Part shown: positions 50,493 through 60,600 of the stretch, piece after piece
Position numbering within the stretch: the first letter of the stretch is position 1
Layout: the number at the start of each line of letters is the position of its first letter
Assembly: GCF_001870515.1 (NCBI RefSeq)
Contig: NZ_MDGT01000003.1
Coordinates: forward strand, 326,151 to 390,150
Origin: Idiomarina sp. MD25a
Lineage (GTDB): Bacteria > Pseudomonadota > Gammaproteobacteria > Enterobacterales > Alteromonadaceae
Reading direction: 5' to 3'
DNA length: 64,000 nt
The notes under the pieces: generated by a model
Told to the model about the DNA's origin: nothing
The model's database searches: none
Seen by the model: only the letters and a program-made list of their open reading frames with translations
Program-made: the position numbers and the translations under genes

Positions 50493-52232
50493 ATGGCGGA
50501 TAAGATTGAACTCAAAGTCCCCGACGTGGGCGGAGAAGAAGTCGAAGTCATTGAGATCCTCGTCAGTGCAGGCGACACCATCGAAAAAGAAGATGGTGTT
50601 GTCACAGTCGAGAGTGACAAAGCTTCTATGGATATTCCTGCCTCTGAGGGCGGGAAAATCGTCGAGTTGAAAGTAAAAGAAGGCGATACCATTAAAGAAG
50701 GTGACGTACTCGCTATTATCGAAGCAGCGAGTGATGACAGCACCGATGATGACGACGACAGCGATGATGACAAAGCCGAAGACACTACGGAAGAATCCTC
50801 GCCTGACGAATCATCAGACGCATCGGAAGACGATGACGATGCACAGGATGACCAGCAGCAGGAAGCAGCAAGTGGTGGTGAGAGCGAAGTGATTGACGTA
50901 GAAGTCCCTGATATTGGCGATGAAGAAGATGTCGAAATTATCGAGATCTTGGTCAACAAAGGTGATTCGGTCGAAAAAGAAGATGGCTTGATTACCTTAG
51001 AAACTGACAAAGCCACCATGGATGTGCCATGCCCTGAAGATGGTGAAGTGGAAGAAATGCTGGTCAAAGTTGGCGATAAAGTATCGCAAGGCTCTAAAAT
51101 CGCGAAGTTGAAAGTCACGCGCAGTGGCGGTAGTTCGAGCTCAACCAACGACGAGTCTAAATCAGCATCGAAATCCGAAGATAAGGCTGAGCAAGCACCT
51201 TCGAAGTCTGAGAGCGACGACAAAGCGTCCGCTAAGTCGAACTCGACGCCGACCAGCGAACGTCAGCCGCCTGTGCCGGATCATCCGACCGAGCGTAAAG
51301 ATGGTTCACCGATTCATGCATCACCGGCCGTTCGTCGTGTGGCACGTGAATTCGGCGTCGACCTATCACAAGTCAAAGGGACTGGGCCTAAGAACCGTAT
51401 CCTCAAAGAAGACGTGCAAGAGTACGTCAAGTACGAGTTGTCACGTCCGAAAGCAGTCGCTGGACAAACGTCCCAAGGCGGTGGTGGTCTGCAAGTAATT
51501 GATGGACCTAAAGTCGACTTCAGCAAATTCGGTGAAGTGGAAGAAGTTCAGTTATCGCGCATTCAGCGGAAGTCAGGTCCCAACCTGCATCGTAACTGGG
51601 TGACTATCCCACACGTCACGCAGTTTGATGAAGCGGACATCACCGAACTTGAGCGGTTCCGTAAATCGGAAAACGAAGTCGCTAAGAAACAAGACCTTGG
51701 CTTCAAGATCACACCATTGGTGTTCATCATGAAAGCGTGTGCGAAAGCATTGCGTGAATTCCCGAATTTCAACTCATCGTTGTCAGAGTCGGGTGAAGCC
51801 TTAATCATGAAGAAGTATGTGCACATTGGTATTGCGGTGGATACGCCGAACGGTCTCGTTGTACCGGTCATCCGTGATGTCGATAAGAAAGGCATTTATG
51901 AGCTGTCAGAAGAGCTTGTTGATGTCAGTGCGCGTGCACGTGACGGCAAGTTGAAGGCAGCCGATATGCAAGGCGGATGTTTCTCAATCTCAAGCTTGGG
52001 CGGTATTGGTGGCACAGCATTTACACCGATCGTTAATGCACCAGAAGTGGCTATCTTAGGCGTATCCCGTAATGAGATGAAGCCGAAGTGGAACGGTAAA
52101 GAGTTTGAACCTAAACTCATGTTGCCATTGTGTCTGTCTTACGATCACCGCGTGATCGATGGTGCAGATGCGGCGCGTTTCACAGCGTATTTGAGCCAAG
52201 TTTTAGGTGATATTCGTAAATTGGTGCTTTAA
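50493..52232 (+). CDS. aceF: AceF, dihydrolipoyl acetyltransferase with two lipoyl domains
   Basis: E2 core of 579 residues. Two lipoyl domains carry the lipoyl-lysine motifs E-S-D-K-A-S-M (Lys near residue 45) and E-T-D-K-A-T-M (near 168). A peripheral-subunit-binding domain (about 270-310) and a catalytic domain with D-H-R-V-I-D-G at 551-557 follow. The linker between the lipoyl domains is very rich in Asp, Glu and Ser, unlike the Ala/Pro linkers of E. coli, which has three lipoyl domains. The stop lies in the loop of a terminator hairpin. Confidence 0.97.
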   Translation: MADKIELKVPDVGGEEVEVIEILVSAGDTIEKEDGVVTVESDKASMDIPASEGGKIVELKVKEGDTIKEGDVLAIIEAASDDSTDDDDDSDDDKAEDTTEESSPDESSDASEDDDDAQDDQQQEAASGGESEVIDVEVPDIGDEEDVEIIEILVNKGDSVEKEDGLITLETDKATMDVPCPEDGEVEEMLVKVGDKVSQGSKIAKLKVTRSGGSSSSTNDESKSASKSEDKAEQAPSKSESDDKASAKSNSTPTSERQPPVPDHPTERKDGSPIHASPAVRRVAREFGVDLSQVKGTGPKNRILKEDVQEYVKYELSRPKAVAGQTSQGGGGLQVIDGPKVDFSKFGEVEEVQLSRIQRKSGPNLHRNWVTIPHVTQFDEADITELERFRKSENEVAKKQDLGFKITPLVFIMKACAKALREFPNFNSSLSESGEALIMKKYVHIGIAVDTPNGLVVPVIRDVDKKGIYELSEELVDVSARARDGKLKAADMQGGCFSISSLGGIGGTAFTPIVNAPEVAILGVSRNEMKPKWNGKEFEPKLMLPLCLSYDHRVIDGADAARFTAYLSQVLGDIRKLVL

Positions 52233-52243
52233 GCACCAATTTT
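52218..52243 (+). terminator. Hairpin spanning the aceF stop codon
   Basis: AAATTGGTGC and GCACCAATTT form a 10-bp perfect stem whose TTTAA loop contains the aceF TAA. A short T run (TTTT) follows. It would reduce read-through into lpdA, which lies 101 bases further on. The 52244-52343 leader also holds an imperfect hairpin (GGTGGGT with AACCCGCC); its promoter is not clear to me. Confidence 0.65.
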
Positions 52244-52343
52244 ACCGAGAAATACGATCTAAATGGCGTTACAATAACCGCACATTTAGCGTTGACGGAC
52301 CTCGGTGGGTAGCTCAACCCGCCGTGAATAACAAGGGGTTATC

Positions 52344-53771
52344 ATGAGCGACAAAATTAAAGCACAGGTAGTAGTGTTAGGTTCTGGCCCAGGTGGCTAT
52401 TCAGCAGCATTCCGTGCAGCTGACCTTGGTTTAGAAACGGTTCTAGTTGAACGTTACAGCACCTTAGGTGGTGTTTGTTTGAACGTAGGCTGTATCCCTT
52501 CAAAAGCTTTGTTGCATTTAGCAAAGCACATTGAAGATGCCAAAGTATTGGCGAACGAAGGCGTCGAATTTGGCGAGCCTAAAATTGATTTAGACAAGAT
52601 CCGTAAGCACAAAGAAAAAGTCGTGGGTCAATTGACTGGCGGTTTAGGTCAAATGTCTAAAATGCGTAAAGTGAAAGTCGTCAACGGTTACGGCAAATTC
52701 ACGAGCAGCAACACGTTGAACGTAGAAGGTGAAGACGGCAACACCGAGATTGAGTTTGAAAACGCAATCATCGCAGCCGGTTCACAACCTATCAAATTGC
52801 CTTTCATCCCACATGATGATGAGCGTATTTGGGACTCTACCGACGCACTTGAGCTGAAAGAAATCCCTGAAAAAATGCTTCTTCTAGGTGGTGGTATCAT
52901 CGCTCTAGAAATGGGCCAGGTATACAGCTCGCTGGGTTCTAAAGTTGATGTTGTTGAAATGACGGACCAATTGGTACCGCCTGCTGATGCAGACATCATG
53001 AAGAGCTTCAACAAGCAAGTGAAAGGACGTTTTGAAAACGTCATGCTAAGCACTAAAGCGACTAAAGTTGAAGCGAAGAAAGACGGTATCTACGTGACCT
53101 TTGAGGGCAAAGGTGCACCAGAGAAACCAGTTAAATATGACGTGGTATTGACCGCAGTCGGCCGTGCGCCAAATGGTAAGAAGATCGACGCTGATAAAGC
53201 GGGCGTTAAAGTCACCGAGCAAGGCTTCATCGAAGTGGACAGCCAAATGCGTACTAACGTGGACAACATCTTCGCGATCGGCGATATCGTTGGTCAGCCG
53301 ATGTTAGCCCACAAAGCCGTTCACGAGTCGCACGTAGCGGCCGAAGTGATTGCAGGCAAGAAACACTTCTTCGAGCCGAAAGTAATTCCTTCGATCATGT
53401 ATACCGATCCAGAAGTAGCATGGGCCGGCGTGACCGAGAAAGAAGCAAAAGAAAAAGGAATCGAGTACGAAGCAGTGACTTTCCCATGGTCTGCATCAGG
53501 TCGTGCTATCGCATCGAACGCACAGCAAGGCATGACTAAGCTTATCTTTGATAAGAACAACCGTATCATCGGTGGTGCAATGTGTGGTTCGAACGCCGGT
53601 GAGTTGTTAGGTGAAGTTTGCTTAGCGATCGAGATGGGTTGTGATGCAGAAGATATCGCATTAACCGTTCATGCTCACCCAACATTACATGAATCAGTTG
53701 GCTTAGCTGCTGAAATTCAAGAAGGTTCAATCACTGATATGCCTAACCCGAAAGCGAAAAAGAAAAAGTAA
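52344..53771 (+). CDS. lpdA: LpdA, dihydrolipoyl dehydrogenase
   Basis: FAD-dependent E3 of 475 residues shared by the 2-oxoacid dehydrogenase complexes. The FAD loop G-S-G-P-G-G-Y is at about residues 13-19. The redox disulphide is Cys45-Cys50 in G-V-C-L-N-V-G-C-I-P-S-K. The C-terminal base is His in H-A-H-P-T-L-H-E-S. AAGGGG precedes the start. It is separated from aceF by a hairpin, which allows independent expression as in E. coli. Confidence 0.97.
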   Translation: MSDKIKAQVVVLGSGPGGYSAAFRAADLGLETVLVERYSTLGGVCLNVGCIPSKALLHLAKHIEDAKVLANEGVEFGEPKIDLDKIRKHKEKVVGQLTGGLGQMSKMRKVKVVNGYGKFTSSNTLNVEGEDGNTEIEFENAIIAAGSQPIKLPFIPHDDERIWDSTDALELKEIPEKMLLLGGGIIALEMGQVYSSLGSKVDVVEMTDQLVPPADADIMKSFNKQVKGRFENVMLSTKATKVEAKKDGIYVTFEGKGAPEKPVKYDVVLTAVGRAPNGKKIDADKAGVKVTEQGFIEVDSQMRTNVDNIFAIGDIVGQPMLAHKAVHESHVAAEVIAGKKHFFEPKVIPSIMYTDPEVAWAGVTEKEAKEKGIEYEAVTFPWSASGRAIASNAQQGMTKLIFDKNNRIIGGAMCGSNAGELLGEVCLAIEMGCDAEDIALTVHAHPTLHESVGLAAEIQEGSITDMPNPKAKKKK

Positions 53772-53797
53772 CTTTTCGTTTACGGTAAATTATCAGC

Positions 53798-53836
53798 AAA
53801 ACGGCAACATTCATCGCGAATGTTGCCGTTTTTCTT
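53798..53836 (+). terminator. Terminator after lpdA
   Basis: AAAACGGCAACATTC pairs perfectly with GAATGTTGCCGTTTT around an ATCGC loop, with a T-rich tail. It is a strong intrinsic terminator and works similarly in both directions. Confidence 0.93.
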
Positions 53837-53916
53837 TACTTGTCGCCTAATTTTGCGCTAATTTGTTCGAACTTGTAGATATGAGTCGACAAAAACTAAA
53901 TAACAGGTGACAACCA

Positions 53917-56001
53917 ATGAATAAATTAACTACCGTTGCTCTGAGTGTCTCTATGGCACTTGCTTTAGGCGCATGTTCGCCGCAACAAGAAGCGCAATCG
54001 GAACAGTCTAGCCAACAGAAGCCCGCAGCCGAGAAACAACAAGAAAAACAGCTTACCTCGGGCATCGTGCTGGAAAACTTTGATAAAAGTGCGCGTCCTC
54101 AAGATGACCTAAATCAGTACGTGAATGGCGCGTGGATGGAAAAAACTGAGATTCCAGATGATCGTTCTTCGGTCGGCTCATTCTTTGATTTGCGTGAGCG
54201 TAATCAAGAGCGTTTACATAAAATCATCGAAAAGTCAGCGAATATGCAAGCAGCTGCTGGCACCAACGAACGTAAAGTAGGTGATTTCTTCAATGCGTAT
54301 ATGGACGTTGAGACGTTAAATGAACTCGGTGCCAAGCCAATCCAGTCGGATCTTGAGTCGATCAACGCGCTTGATAGCTACGAGTCCGTTGCTGAATACT
54401 TCGCACACATGAGCCGCATGAGCACGTCAATTCCGTTCGGCTTCTACGTTTATCCTGATGCAAAAGACCCACAAACCAACGCGATGTATGTATCGCAAAG
54501 TGGTCTTGGCTTGCCGGATCGCGAGTACTATTTAAGCGATGAAGACAAATTTAAAGAATTCCGCACCGCGTATGTTGAGTACATCAGCGATGTAATGGAA
54601 ATGGCCGGCGTCGACAATGCAGAAGCTGCAGCGGAGCGTGTGTTAGAGCTTGAGACAAAATTAGCTGAGGCGCAGTGGACACGTGTTGAAAGCCGTAACG
54701 CGGACAAAACCTACAACAAAATGACAGCAAGCGAAGTTGATGAACTGTTTGGTAGCTTTGATTTTACGCGTTACTTGAGTGCGGCAAACTTGAGCGACGT
54801 TGACAACATGGTTATCCGTCAACCGTCTTACTTCGAAAAACTCGGTGAGATGTTCACGGATGTCGACCTACAGACGTGGAAAGACTATTTATCGTTTAAA
54901 GTGATCAACGACGCCGCTTCAATCTTAAGTGAAGACTTCTCTGACCGCCGTTTTGCATTCTACGGCACTACGCTTCGTGGCATTCCAGAGCAAGAGCCGC
55001 GCTGGAAGCGTGGCGTAGATGCGACTAACAGCGTGTTAGGCGAAGTGTTAGGGCAGGTATACGTCAAAGAATACTTCCCACCAGAAGCTAAAGAGAAGAT
55101 GGAAGGCTTGATTGAAAACTTGCGTGCTGCTTACGCAGATTCAATCCAAGGCTTAGATTGGATGACCGACGAAACTAAAGAAAAAGCGTTGCAAAAGCTC
55201 GCCAAGTTCGATCCAAAAGTAGGCTATCCAAACGAGTGGCGTGACTACTCAGATTTAGATATTTCTTCGACTGACCTCGTTGGTAACTACAAAGCGTACG
55301 CTGAGTTCAATTACAACGAAGAAATCGAGAAGATCGGCGGTCCAGTCGATGAAGAAGACTGGGGCATGACACCACAAACGGTCAACGCTTATTACAGCCC
55401 TGTGCGTAACGAGATCGTTTTCCCAGCAGGTATCTTGCAGCCTCCATTCTTTGATATGAATGCTGAGATGGCTGTTAACTATGGCGGCATCGGTGCTGTT
55501 ATCGGTCATGAGATGGGCCACGGTTTTGATGACCAAGGTTCTAAATATGATGGTGAGGGTAACCTGAACAGCTGGTGGACTGATGCCGACCGTGAAGCCT
55601 TTGATAAACGGGGTAAAGCATTGTCAGCGCAGTACAGCGCTTACGAGCCTATCGAAGGTGTGAACATTAACGGTGATCTGACGCTGGGTGAGAACATTGG
55701 TGACCTTGCAGGTTTAACTATCGCGTATGAAGCTTACATGAAATCACTCGACGGCGAACAAGCGCCTGTGATGGATGGCTTTACAGGTCCTCAGCGTGTA
55801 TTCATCGGCTGGGCACAAGTATGGCGTGGCAAGTATCGTGAAGATGCGATTCGTCAACAGGTGTTGAGCGACCCGCATTCGCCAGCCGAATACCGTGTAA
55901 ACGGAACGGTCGTCAACGTACCTGCGTTCTATGAAGCCTTTGATGTGAAGCCCGGTGATGAGCTTTACGTGGCACCAGAGAACCGTGTTACCATTTGGTA
56001 A
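53917..56001 (+). CDS. pepO: M13-family metallopeptidase lipoprotein (PepO/neprilysin-like)
   Basis: Zinc metallopeptidase of 694 residues. The signal ends in the lipobox A-L-G-A-C with Cys at about residue 20, so the mature enzyme should be a lipoprotein facing the periplasm. The zinc site H-E-M-G-H is at about 531-535, with the downstream E-N-I-G-D motif for the third ligand. The C-terminal block ends V-T-I-W, near the conserved C-terminal Trp of M13 enzymes. The gene is flanked by terminators and looks monocistronic, though the next gene starts only 30 bases later. Confidence 0.93.
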   Translation: MNKLTTVALSVSMALALGACSPQQEAQSEQSSQQKPAAEKQQEKQLTSGIVLENFDKSARPQDDLNQYVNGAWMEKTEIPDDRSSVGSFFDLRERNQERLHKIIEKSANMQAAAGTNERKVGDFFNAYMDVETLNELGAKPIQSDLESINALDSYESVAEYFAHMSRMSTSIPFGFYVYPDAKDPQTNAMYVSQSGLGLPDREYYLSDEDKFKEFRTAYVEYISDVMEMAGVDNAEAAAERVLELETKLAEAQWTRVESRNADKTYNKMTASEVDELFGSFDFTRYLSAANLSDVDNMVIRQPSYFEKLGEMFTDVDLQTWKDYLSFKVINDAASILSEDFSDRRFAFYGTTLRGIPEQEPRWKRGVDATNSVLGEVLGQVYVKEYFPPEAKEKMEGLIENLRAAYADSIQGLDWMTDETKEKALQKLAKFDPKVGYPNEWRDYSDLDISSTDLVGNYKAYAEFNYNEEIEKIGGPVDEEDWGMTPQTVNAYYSPVRNEIVFPAGILQPPFFDMNAEMAVNYGGIGAVIGHEMGHGFDDQGSKYDGEGNLNSWWTDADREAFDKRGKALSAQYSAYEPIEGVNINGDLTLGENIGDLAGLTIAYEAYMKSLDGEQAPVMDGFTGPQRVFIGWAQVWRGKYREDAIRQQVLSDPHSPAEYRVNGTVVNVPAFYEAFDVKPGDELYVAPENRVTIW

Positions 56002-56031
56002 TAACTTGAGGATAGGTAGTCGTATACATTT

Positions 56032-56373
56032 ATGAGAACTATCGTATTGTTGCTATGTATGGCGCTGACAATCGTGAGTGGGGTATTACCCGCTACTCAC
56101 GCTCAAGCCATGCCGATGACAACAACGATGACGCATCATGATTGCTGCGACTCTGGTGACGCTCAGCCTAGCGCTGAGCGTCACGCATCTTCTTCCAACT
56201 GTGAGCAGGACACACACGCCTGCGATAATTGCACACAGCATTGTTTCGCGCATGCGGGACTTATTTCTATCTCTCCCAATATTCAAGTAAGCGCTTATCA
56301 AGGTGTTTTTGCAGCACCCATCGCCCAGTTACTTGATGCCTCCGAAGGTATTCTGCGCCCACCTAAGGCTTAA
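56032..56373 (+). CDS. Small Cys/His-rich exported protein, CopL-like
   Basis: Protein of 113 residues with a signal peptide (cleavage near A-Q-A, about residues 24-26) followed by a Met/His/Cys-rich segment (M-T-H-H-D-C-C-D and C-D-N-C-T-Q-H-C). The pattern and its position before a Cus-type efflux pair suggest a periplasmic copper-binding protein like CopL. I cannot confirm a named family. A terminator-like hairpin starts at its stop codon. Confidence 0.65.
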   Translation: MRTIVLLLCMALTIVSGVLPATHAQAMPMTTTMTHHDCCDSGDAQPSAERHASSSNCEQDTHACDNCTQHCFAHAGLISISPNIQVSAYQGVFAAPIAQLLDASEGILRPPKA

Positions 56374-56404
56374 CCAACACAAACAAAATAGCGTTGGTTT
56401 TTTT
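56372..56404 (+). terminator. Terminator or attenuator between the CopL-like gene and cusB
   Basis: AACCAAC (56372-56378) and GTTGGTT (56393-56399) form a 7-bp stem with a 14-base A-rich loop, followed by a T run (seven T in total). cusB starts 18 bases later without a clear promoter, so this may limit expression of the pump relative to the upstream small protein. Confidence 0.55.
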
Positions 56405-56421
56405 CAATTTAGGTGAACGTC

Positions 56422-57651
56422 ATGAAAAGTCGTATTTTTTGGATCTTAATGATCCTAGTTATTCCGTTTGTCTCTGCACAAGAGCCTGTATATGTGTGCC
56501 CAATGCACAGTGAAGTCACTCAGCACGAGCCAGGTCAGTGTCCTATTTGTGGCATGGATTTGGTTTTAAAGTCATCACAAAAAATGACGATGGAGCATGC
56601 GCAGCACAGTTCTGCGATGACGCCATTGTTTGAAGTGAGTCAGCAACAACAACAGGCGATTAAGCTGTCGACCACAACGGCAACACGGCAAGCGCTCAAA
56701 CCTAAGTTAATGGTTCAAGGCGAAGTGCAGTGGGCTGAAAACGAGCAAATCCATGTCCACCCTCGCGCTAAAGGATGGACTGAGAAACTTTACGTAGATG
56801 TCGAAGGTGCACAAGTAACAAAAGGTGAACCGTTGTATCAGGTCTACGCGCCTGAATTGGTGGTCGCACAAGACGATTACTTACAGCTGCTGAATTCACT
56901 GCAACAAGTCGGAAGTGCCGAAAAGCAAGCCAGTTTCAAGCAACGCGGCCGCACTCGGCTAAAGCTTTTAGGCATGTCCGATGAACAAATAGCGCGTTTG
57001 GAACGCACCAAAGAAACCCGTTATACGGTCGACTATTTTGCGCCACAGTCAGGTTATGTCACCGCGCTCAACATTCAAGAGGGTATGTATATCATGCCAG
57101 AACAGTCGGTGATGACGATTAGCGGGCAGCAGGCACTCTGGCTCATGCTTGATATACCACAACGATATCGGAACCAGGTTGAAGCCGGACAGACAGTTCA
57201 TATTGCATCGAATTCGGTGCAGGGGCACTGGATGGGTATGATCGACTACATATACCCTGATATCGACAATGCCACACAAACGTTACGTGCTCGCGTTCCT
57301 TTGCAAGTAGGGAGCGCGACATTAGCGGTGGGGAGCTGGCTCAACGCGCAGGTTGAAGTAGCAACGCTGGAACCTGCCGTGGTCATACCCGTATCAAGTC
57401 TAATCCAAGTGGGACAGCAAAATCGTGTTGTGGTGAAGGCGAGCGATAACGAGTTTACTGTCAAGTCAGTAAAAGTCGGCATGCGAGTGGGCGACCAAGT
57501 GCAAATTTTGAGCGGCTTAGCCGCCGGTGAAAAAGTGGTCACTAATGGTCAATTTATGCTTGATTCGGAAGCCTCAATGCAGGGCTTACTGCCAGCGCAA
57601 GATGCAACGATGCCAATGATGCAGCACTCACACGGGGGGATGCATGATTAA
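56422..57651 (+). CDS. cusB: CusB-type periplasmic adaptor of a heavy-metal RND efflux system
   Basis: Membrane-fusion protein of 409 residues. After a signal peptide (to about residue 19) it carries a heavy-metal-binding domain with V-C-P-M-H and C-P-I-C-G-M-D (about residues 23-48). The hairpin, lipoyl and beta-barrel domains follow, and the C-terminus is Met/His-rich. ATG at 56422 is chosen over GTG at 56413 because AGGTGA at 56410-56415 has good spacing for the ATG. It overlaps cusA by 8 bases. Confidence 0.93.
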   Translation: MKSRIFWILMILVIPFVSAQEPVYVCPMHSEVTQHEPGQCPICGMDLVLKSSQKMTMEHAQHSSAMTPLFEVSQQQQQAIKLSTTTATRQALKPKLMVQGEVQWAENEQIHVHPRAKGWTEKLYVDVEGAQVTKGEPLYQVYAPELVVAQDDYLQLLNSLQQVGSAEKQASFKQRGRTRLKLLGMSDEQIARLERTKETRYTVDYFAPQSGYVTALNIQEGMYIMPEQSVMTISGQQALWLMLDIPQRYRNQVEAGQTVHIASNSVQGHWMGMIDYIYPDIDNATQTLRARVPLQVGSATLAVGSWLNAQVEVATLEPAVVIPVSSLIQVGQQNRVVVKASDNEFTVKSVKVGMRVGDQVQILSGLAAGEKVVTNGQFMLDSEASMQGLLPAQDATMPMMQHSHGGMHD

Positions 57652-60600
57652 TCGTCTTATTGAACTGAGTTTAAAGCACCGTTGGTTGGTCTTGTTGCTA
57701 TCGATAGCCGTGACCTTAGTGTGCCTTCACTCATTGAAAGACACGCAACTCGATGCGATCCCCGACTTATCCGACGTGCAAGTGGTGGTTAAAACCAGCT
57801 ATCCAGGTCAAGCACCGGCAGTAGTCGAAGAACAAGTGACTTATCCACTATCGAGTACGTTACTTTCGGTACCTAAGACAAAATCGGTTCGCGGTTTCTC
57901 GTTTTTTGGCGATTCGTATATTTACATTGTTTTTGAGGAAGGTACGGATCCTTACTGGGCTCGCAGCCGAGTGCTTGAATATCTGAATCAAGCCCAAGGA
58001 CAAATCCCAGACGGCGTACAACCAAGGTTGGGTCCGGATGCGTCCGGTGTCGGTTGGATTTATCAGTACGCGCTGGTGGATCGTACAGGAAAGCATAACT
58101 TAGGCGAGTTAACGCGTATTCAGAACTGGTACTTAAAGCAAGGATTGCAGAGCGTTAAAGGTGTCGCCGAAGTAGCACGCGTAGGTGGCATGGTAGAGAC
58201 TTATCAGGTCGTGGTTGAGCCGAGTCAGCTGCGACGCTACCAATTAAGTTTAAGTGACGTGACTTCGGCGATTCAAAATGCCAATGCTGAAGTCGGTGGT
58301 TCCGTCGTTGAAATGGCCGAGGCCGAGTACATGGTGCGCGGTTTGGGTTATCTACAATCGATAGATGACTTTCGAAGTCTACCTATCGGTAAGCCATCTG
58401 CTCACGACGGTATTATCACCTTAGGTGATGTGGCTCACATACGGATAGGTCCTGAGTTGCGCCGAGGGGTTGCGGACCTTAATGGGCAAGGTGAAGTGGT
58501 CGGTGGGATTATTGTCATGCGTTACGATAGTAATGCACTCAAGACGATCAACGGCGTTAAAGCTAAATTAGCAGAGCTTGCTCAGGGCTTACCCGAGGGG
58601 ATCGAAATCGTTTCGACTTACGATCGCTCCGAGTTGATTAATGCCTCGGTCGATAACCTCAGCAGTAAACTGGTTGAAGAAATGGTGTTTGTAGCGGTGA
58701 TTTGTTTCATCTTTTTGCTACACGCTCGCTCAACATTAGTGGCAGTGATTAGCTTGCCCCTGTCTGTTTTGATTGCGTTATGGATCATGAACCTGATGGG
58801 CATCACGGCAAATATCATGAGCCTCGGGGGGATTGCCATTGCCATCGGCGCATTGGTGGATGCGGCTATTGTGATGATCGAAAATGCCCATAAGCATTTG
58901 CAGTCATACGAGCATGCCCATCAACGACAACCTCAGGGGGCCGAAAGGCAGCGGGTGCTTTTAGCTGCCTGCACTGAAGTCGGAGGCTCGTTATTCTTTT
59001 CGCTGCTAATTATTACTGTTAGTTTTTTGCCTATCTTTGCTTTACAAGGTCAACAAGGGCGCTTGTTTGAACCTTTAGCGTATACAAAGACGCTCGCCAT
59101 GGCGTGTGCTGCGCTGCTCGCTATCACGCTGATTCCAGTGCTTATTGGGTTTTTTATCCGTGGCAAAATCCCCAAAGAGGAAACAAACCCTATCACGCGC
59201 CTACTTGTGTGGTTATATCGGCCACTGCTCGACAGTGCGCTGCAATGGCCAAAGCTCACTATCGTGCTGGCTATCGTAATTACAGCCAGTGCCGCCTACC
59301 CGTGGCAAAAGCTTGGTTATGAATTGATGCCGCCGTTGTACGAGGGCGATCTGATGTATATGCCAACAACGCTGCCAGGCATTAGCGTTGAGGAAGCTTC
59401 TCAGCTGCTACAGCAAACCGATCAGTTAATCGCCCAACATCCACAAGTAGCGCGAGTGTTTGGTAAAGTGGGTCGCGCTGATACGGCAACCGACCCAGCG
59501 CCCCTCACCATGATCGAAACCAGCATCACATTGACGCCTGAGTCGAGCTGGCCTGAGGGCAAAACGATTAACGACATTAAATCCGAGTTAGACCGATATG
59601 TGCAAGTGCCTGGCTTGACTAATGCGTGGGTCATGCCCATACGAACGCGTATTGAAATGCTTGCAACAGGGGTAAAAACGCCGTTAGCAATAAAAGTCAG
59701 TGGCTCTGAACCTGAGCAGCTACAAACCATGGCTATGCAAATCGAAAAGCAAGTCAAAGCAAGTTCTGCAACAGCATCTGCTATAGCTGAGCGTGCACAA
59801 TCGGGTCGCTATATTGAGATCGCGCCTAAGCTCGACGAAGCGGCCCGATACGGTGTTTCGCAGGCTGAACTGCAACAGCTCATTACCCATGCGGTAGGTG
59901 GACAACAGGTCGCCACGTCGATTCAAGGGGAACAACGTTTTCCTATCAACGTGCGCTATCCACGTGCATTGCGTGATCATGTTGATAAGCTGAGGGAGCT
60001 CAAGATCTACAGTGAATCGGGTCGTTGGTTAGTGCTCAGTGATATTGCCGATATCCGTCTGACAGAAGGCCCAGCAGTACTTAAAAGTGAAGATGCGCGG
60101 CTCAGTAGTTGGATATTTATTGAACCTGCTGCAGGTGTCACGAGTTCAGAATTTATTGCCGAACTGACGCCACAGTTACAGGCTCTTGATTTACCCGAAG
60201 GCTACAACTGGAGCTGGACTGGGCAGTTTGAGGCCATGCAACAAGTGGAGCGCGATCTTCAGCTGATTATTCCTATCACATTGGTGGTTATCCTGTGCTT
60301 GCTGTATGCCGCATTTAACTCGATTTCCCAGTCACTTTTAGTGATTGCGACGCTGCCATTAGCTTTGGCCGGTAGCCTATGGTTCATTTATCTATTGGAT
60401 TACCAACTGTCGCTTGCGGTTATCGTTGGCATGATCGCGTTGGCTGGCGTGGCTGCTGAATTTGGGGTCGTTATGCTGCTCTACCTTAATCAGGCATGGA
60501 AAGCACGCGACACAGACGTAGCTCAATTAATGTCTGCGATAGAGGAGGGGGCGTTAAAGCGGGTTCGACCCAAAGCAATGACTGTCGCTACCATTATTGT

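Noticed and set aside
52309-52330. GGGTAGCTCAACCC in the lpdA leader, resembling a tRNA D-arm
   Set aside because: No acceptor stem, anticodon arm or T arm can be formed around it; it is better read as a small leader hairpin.
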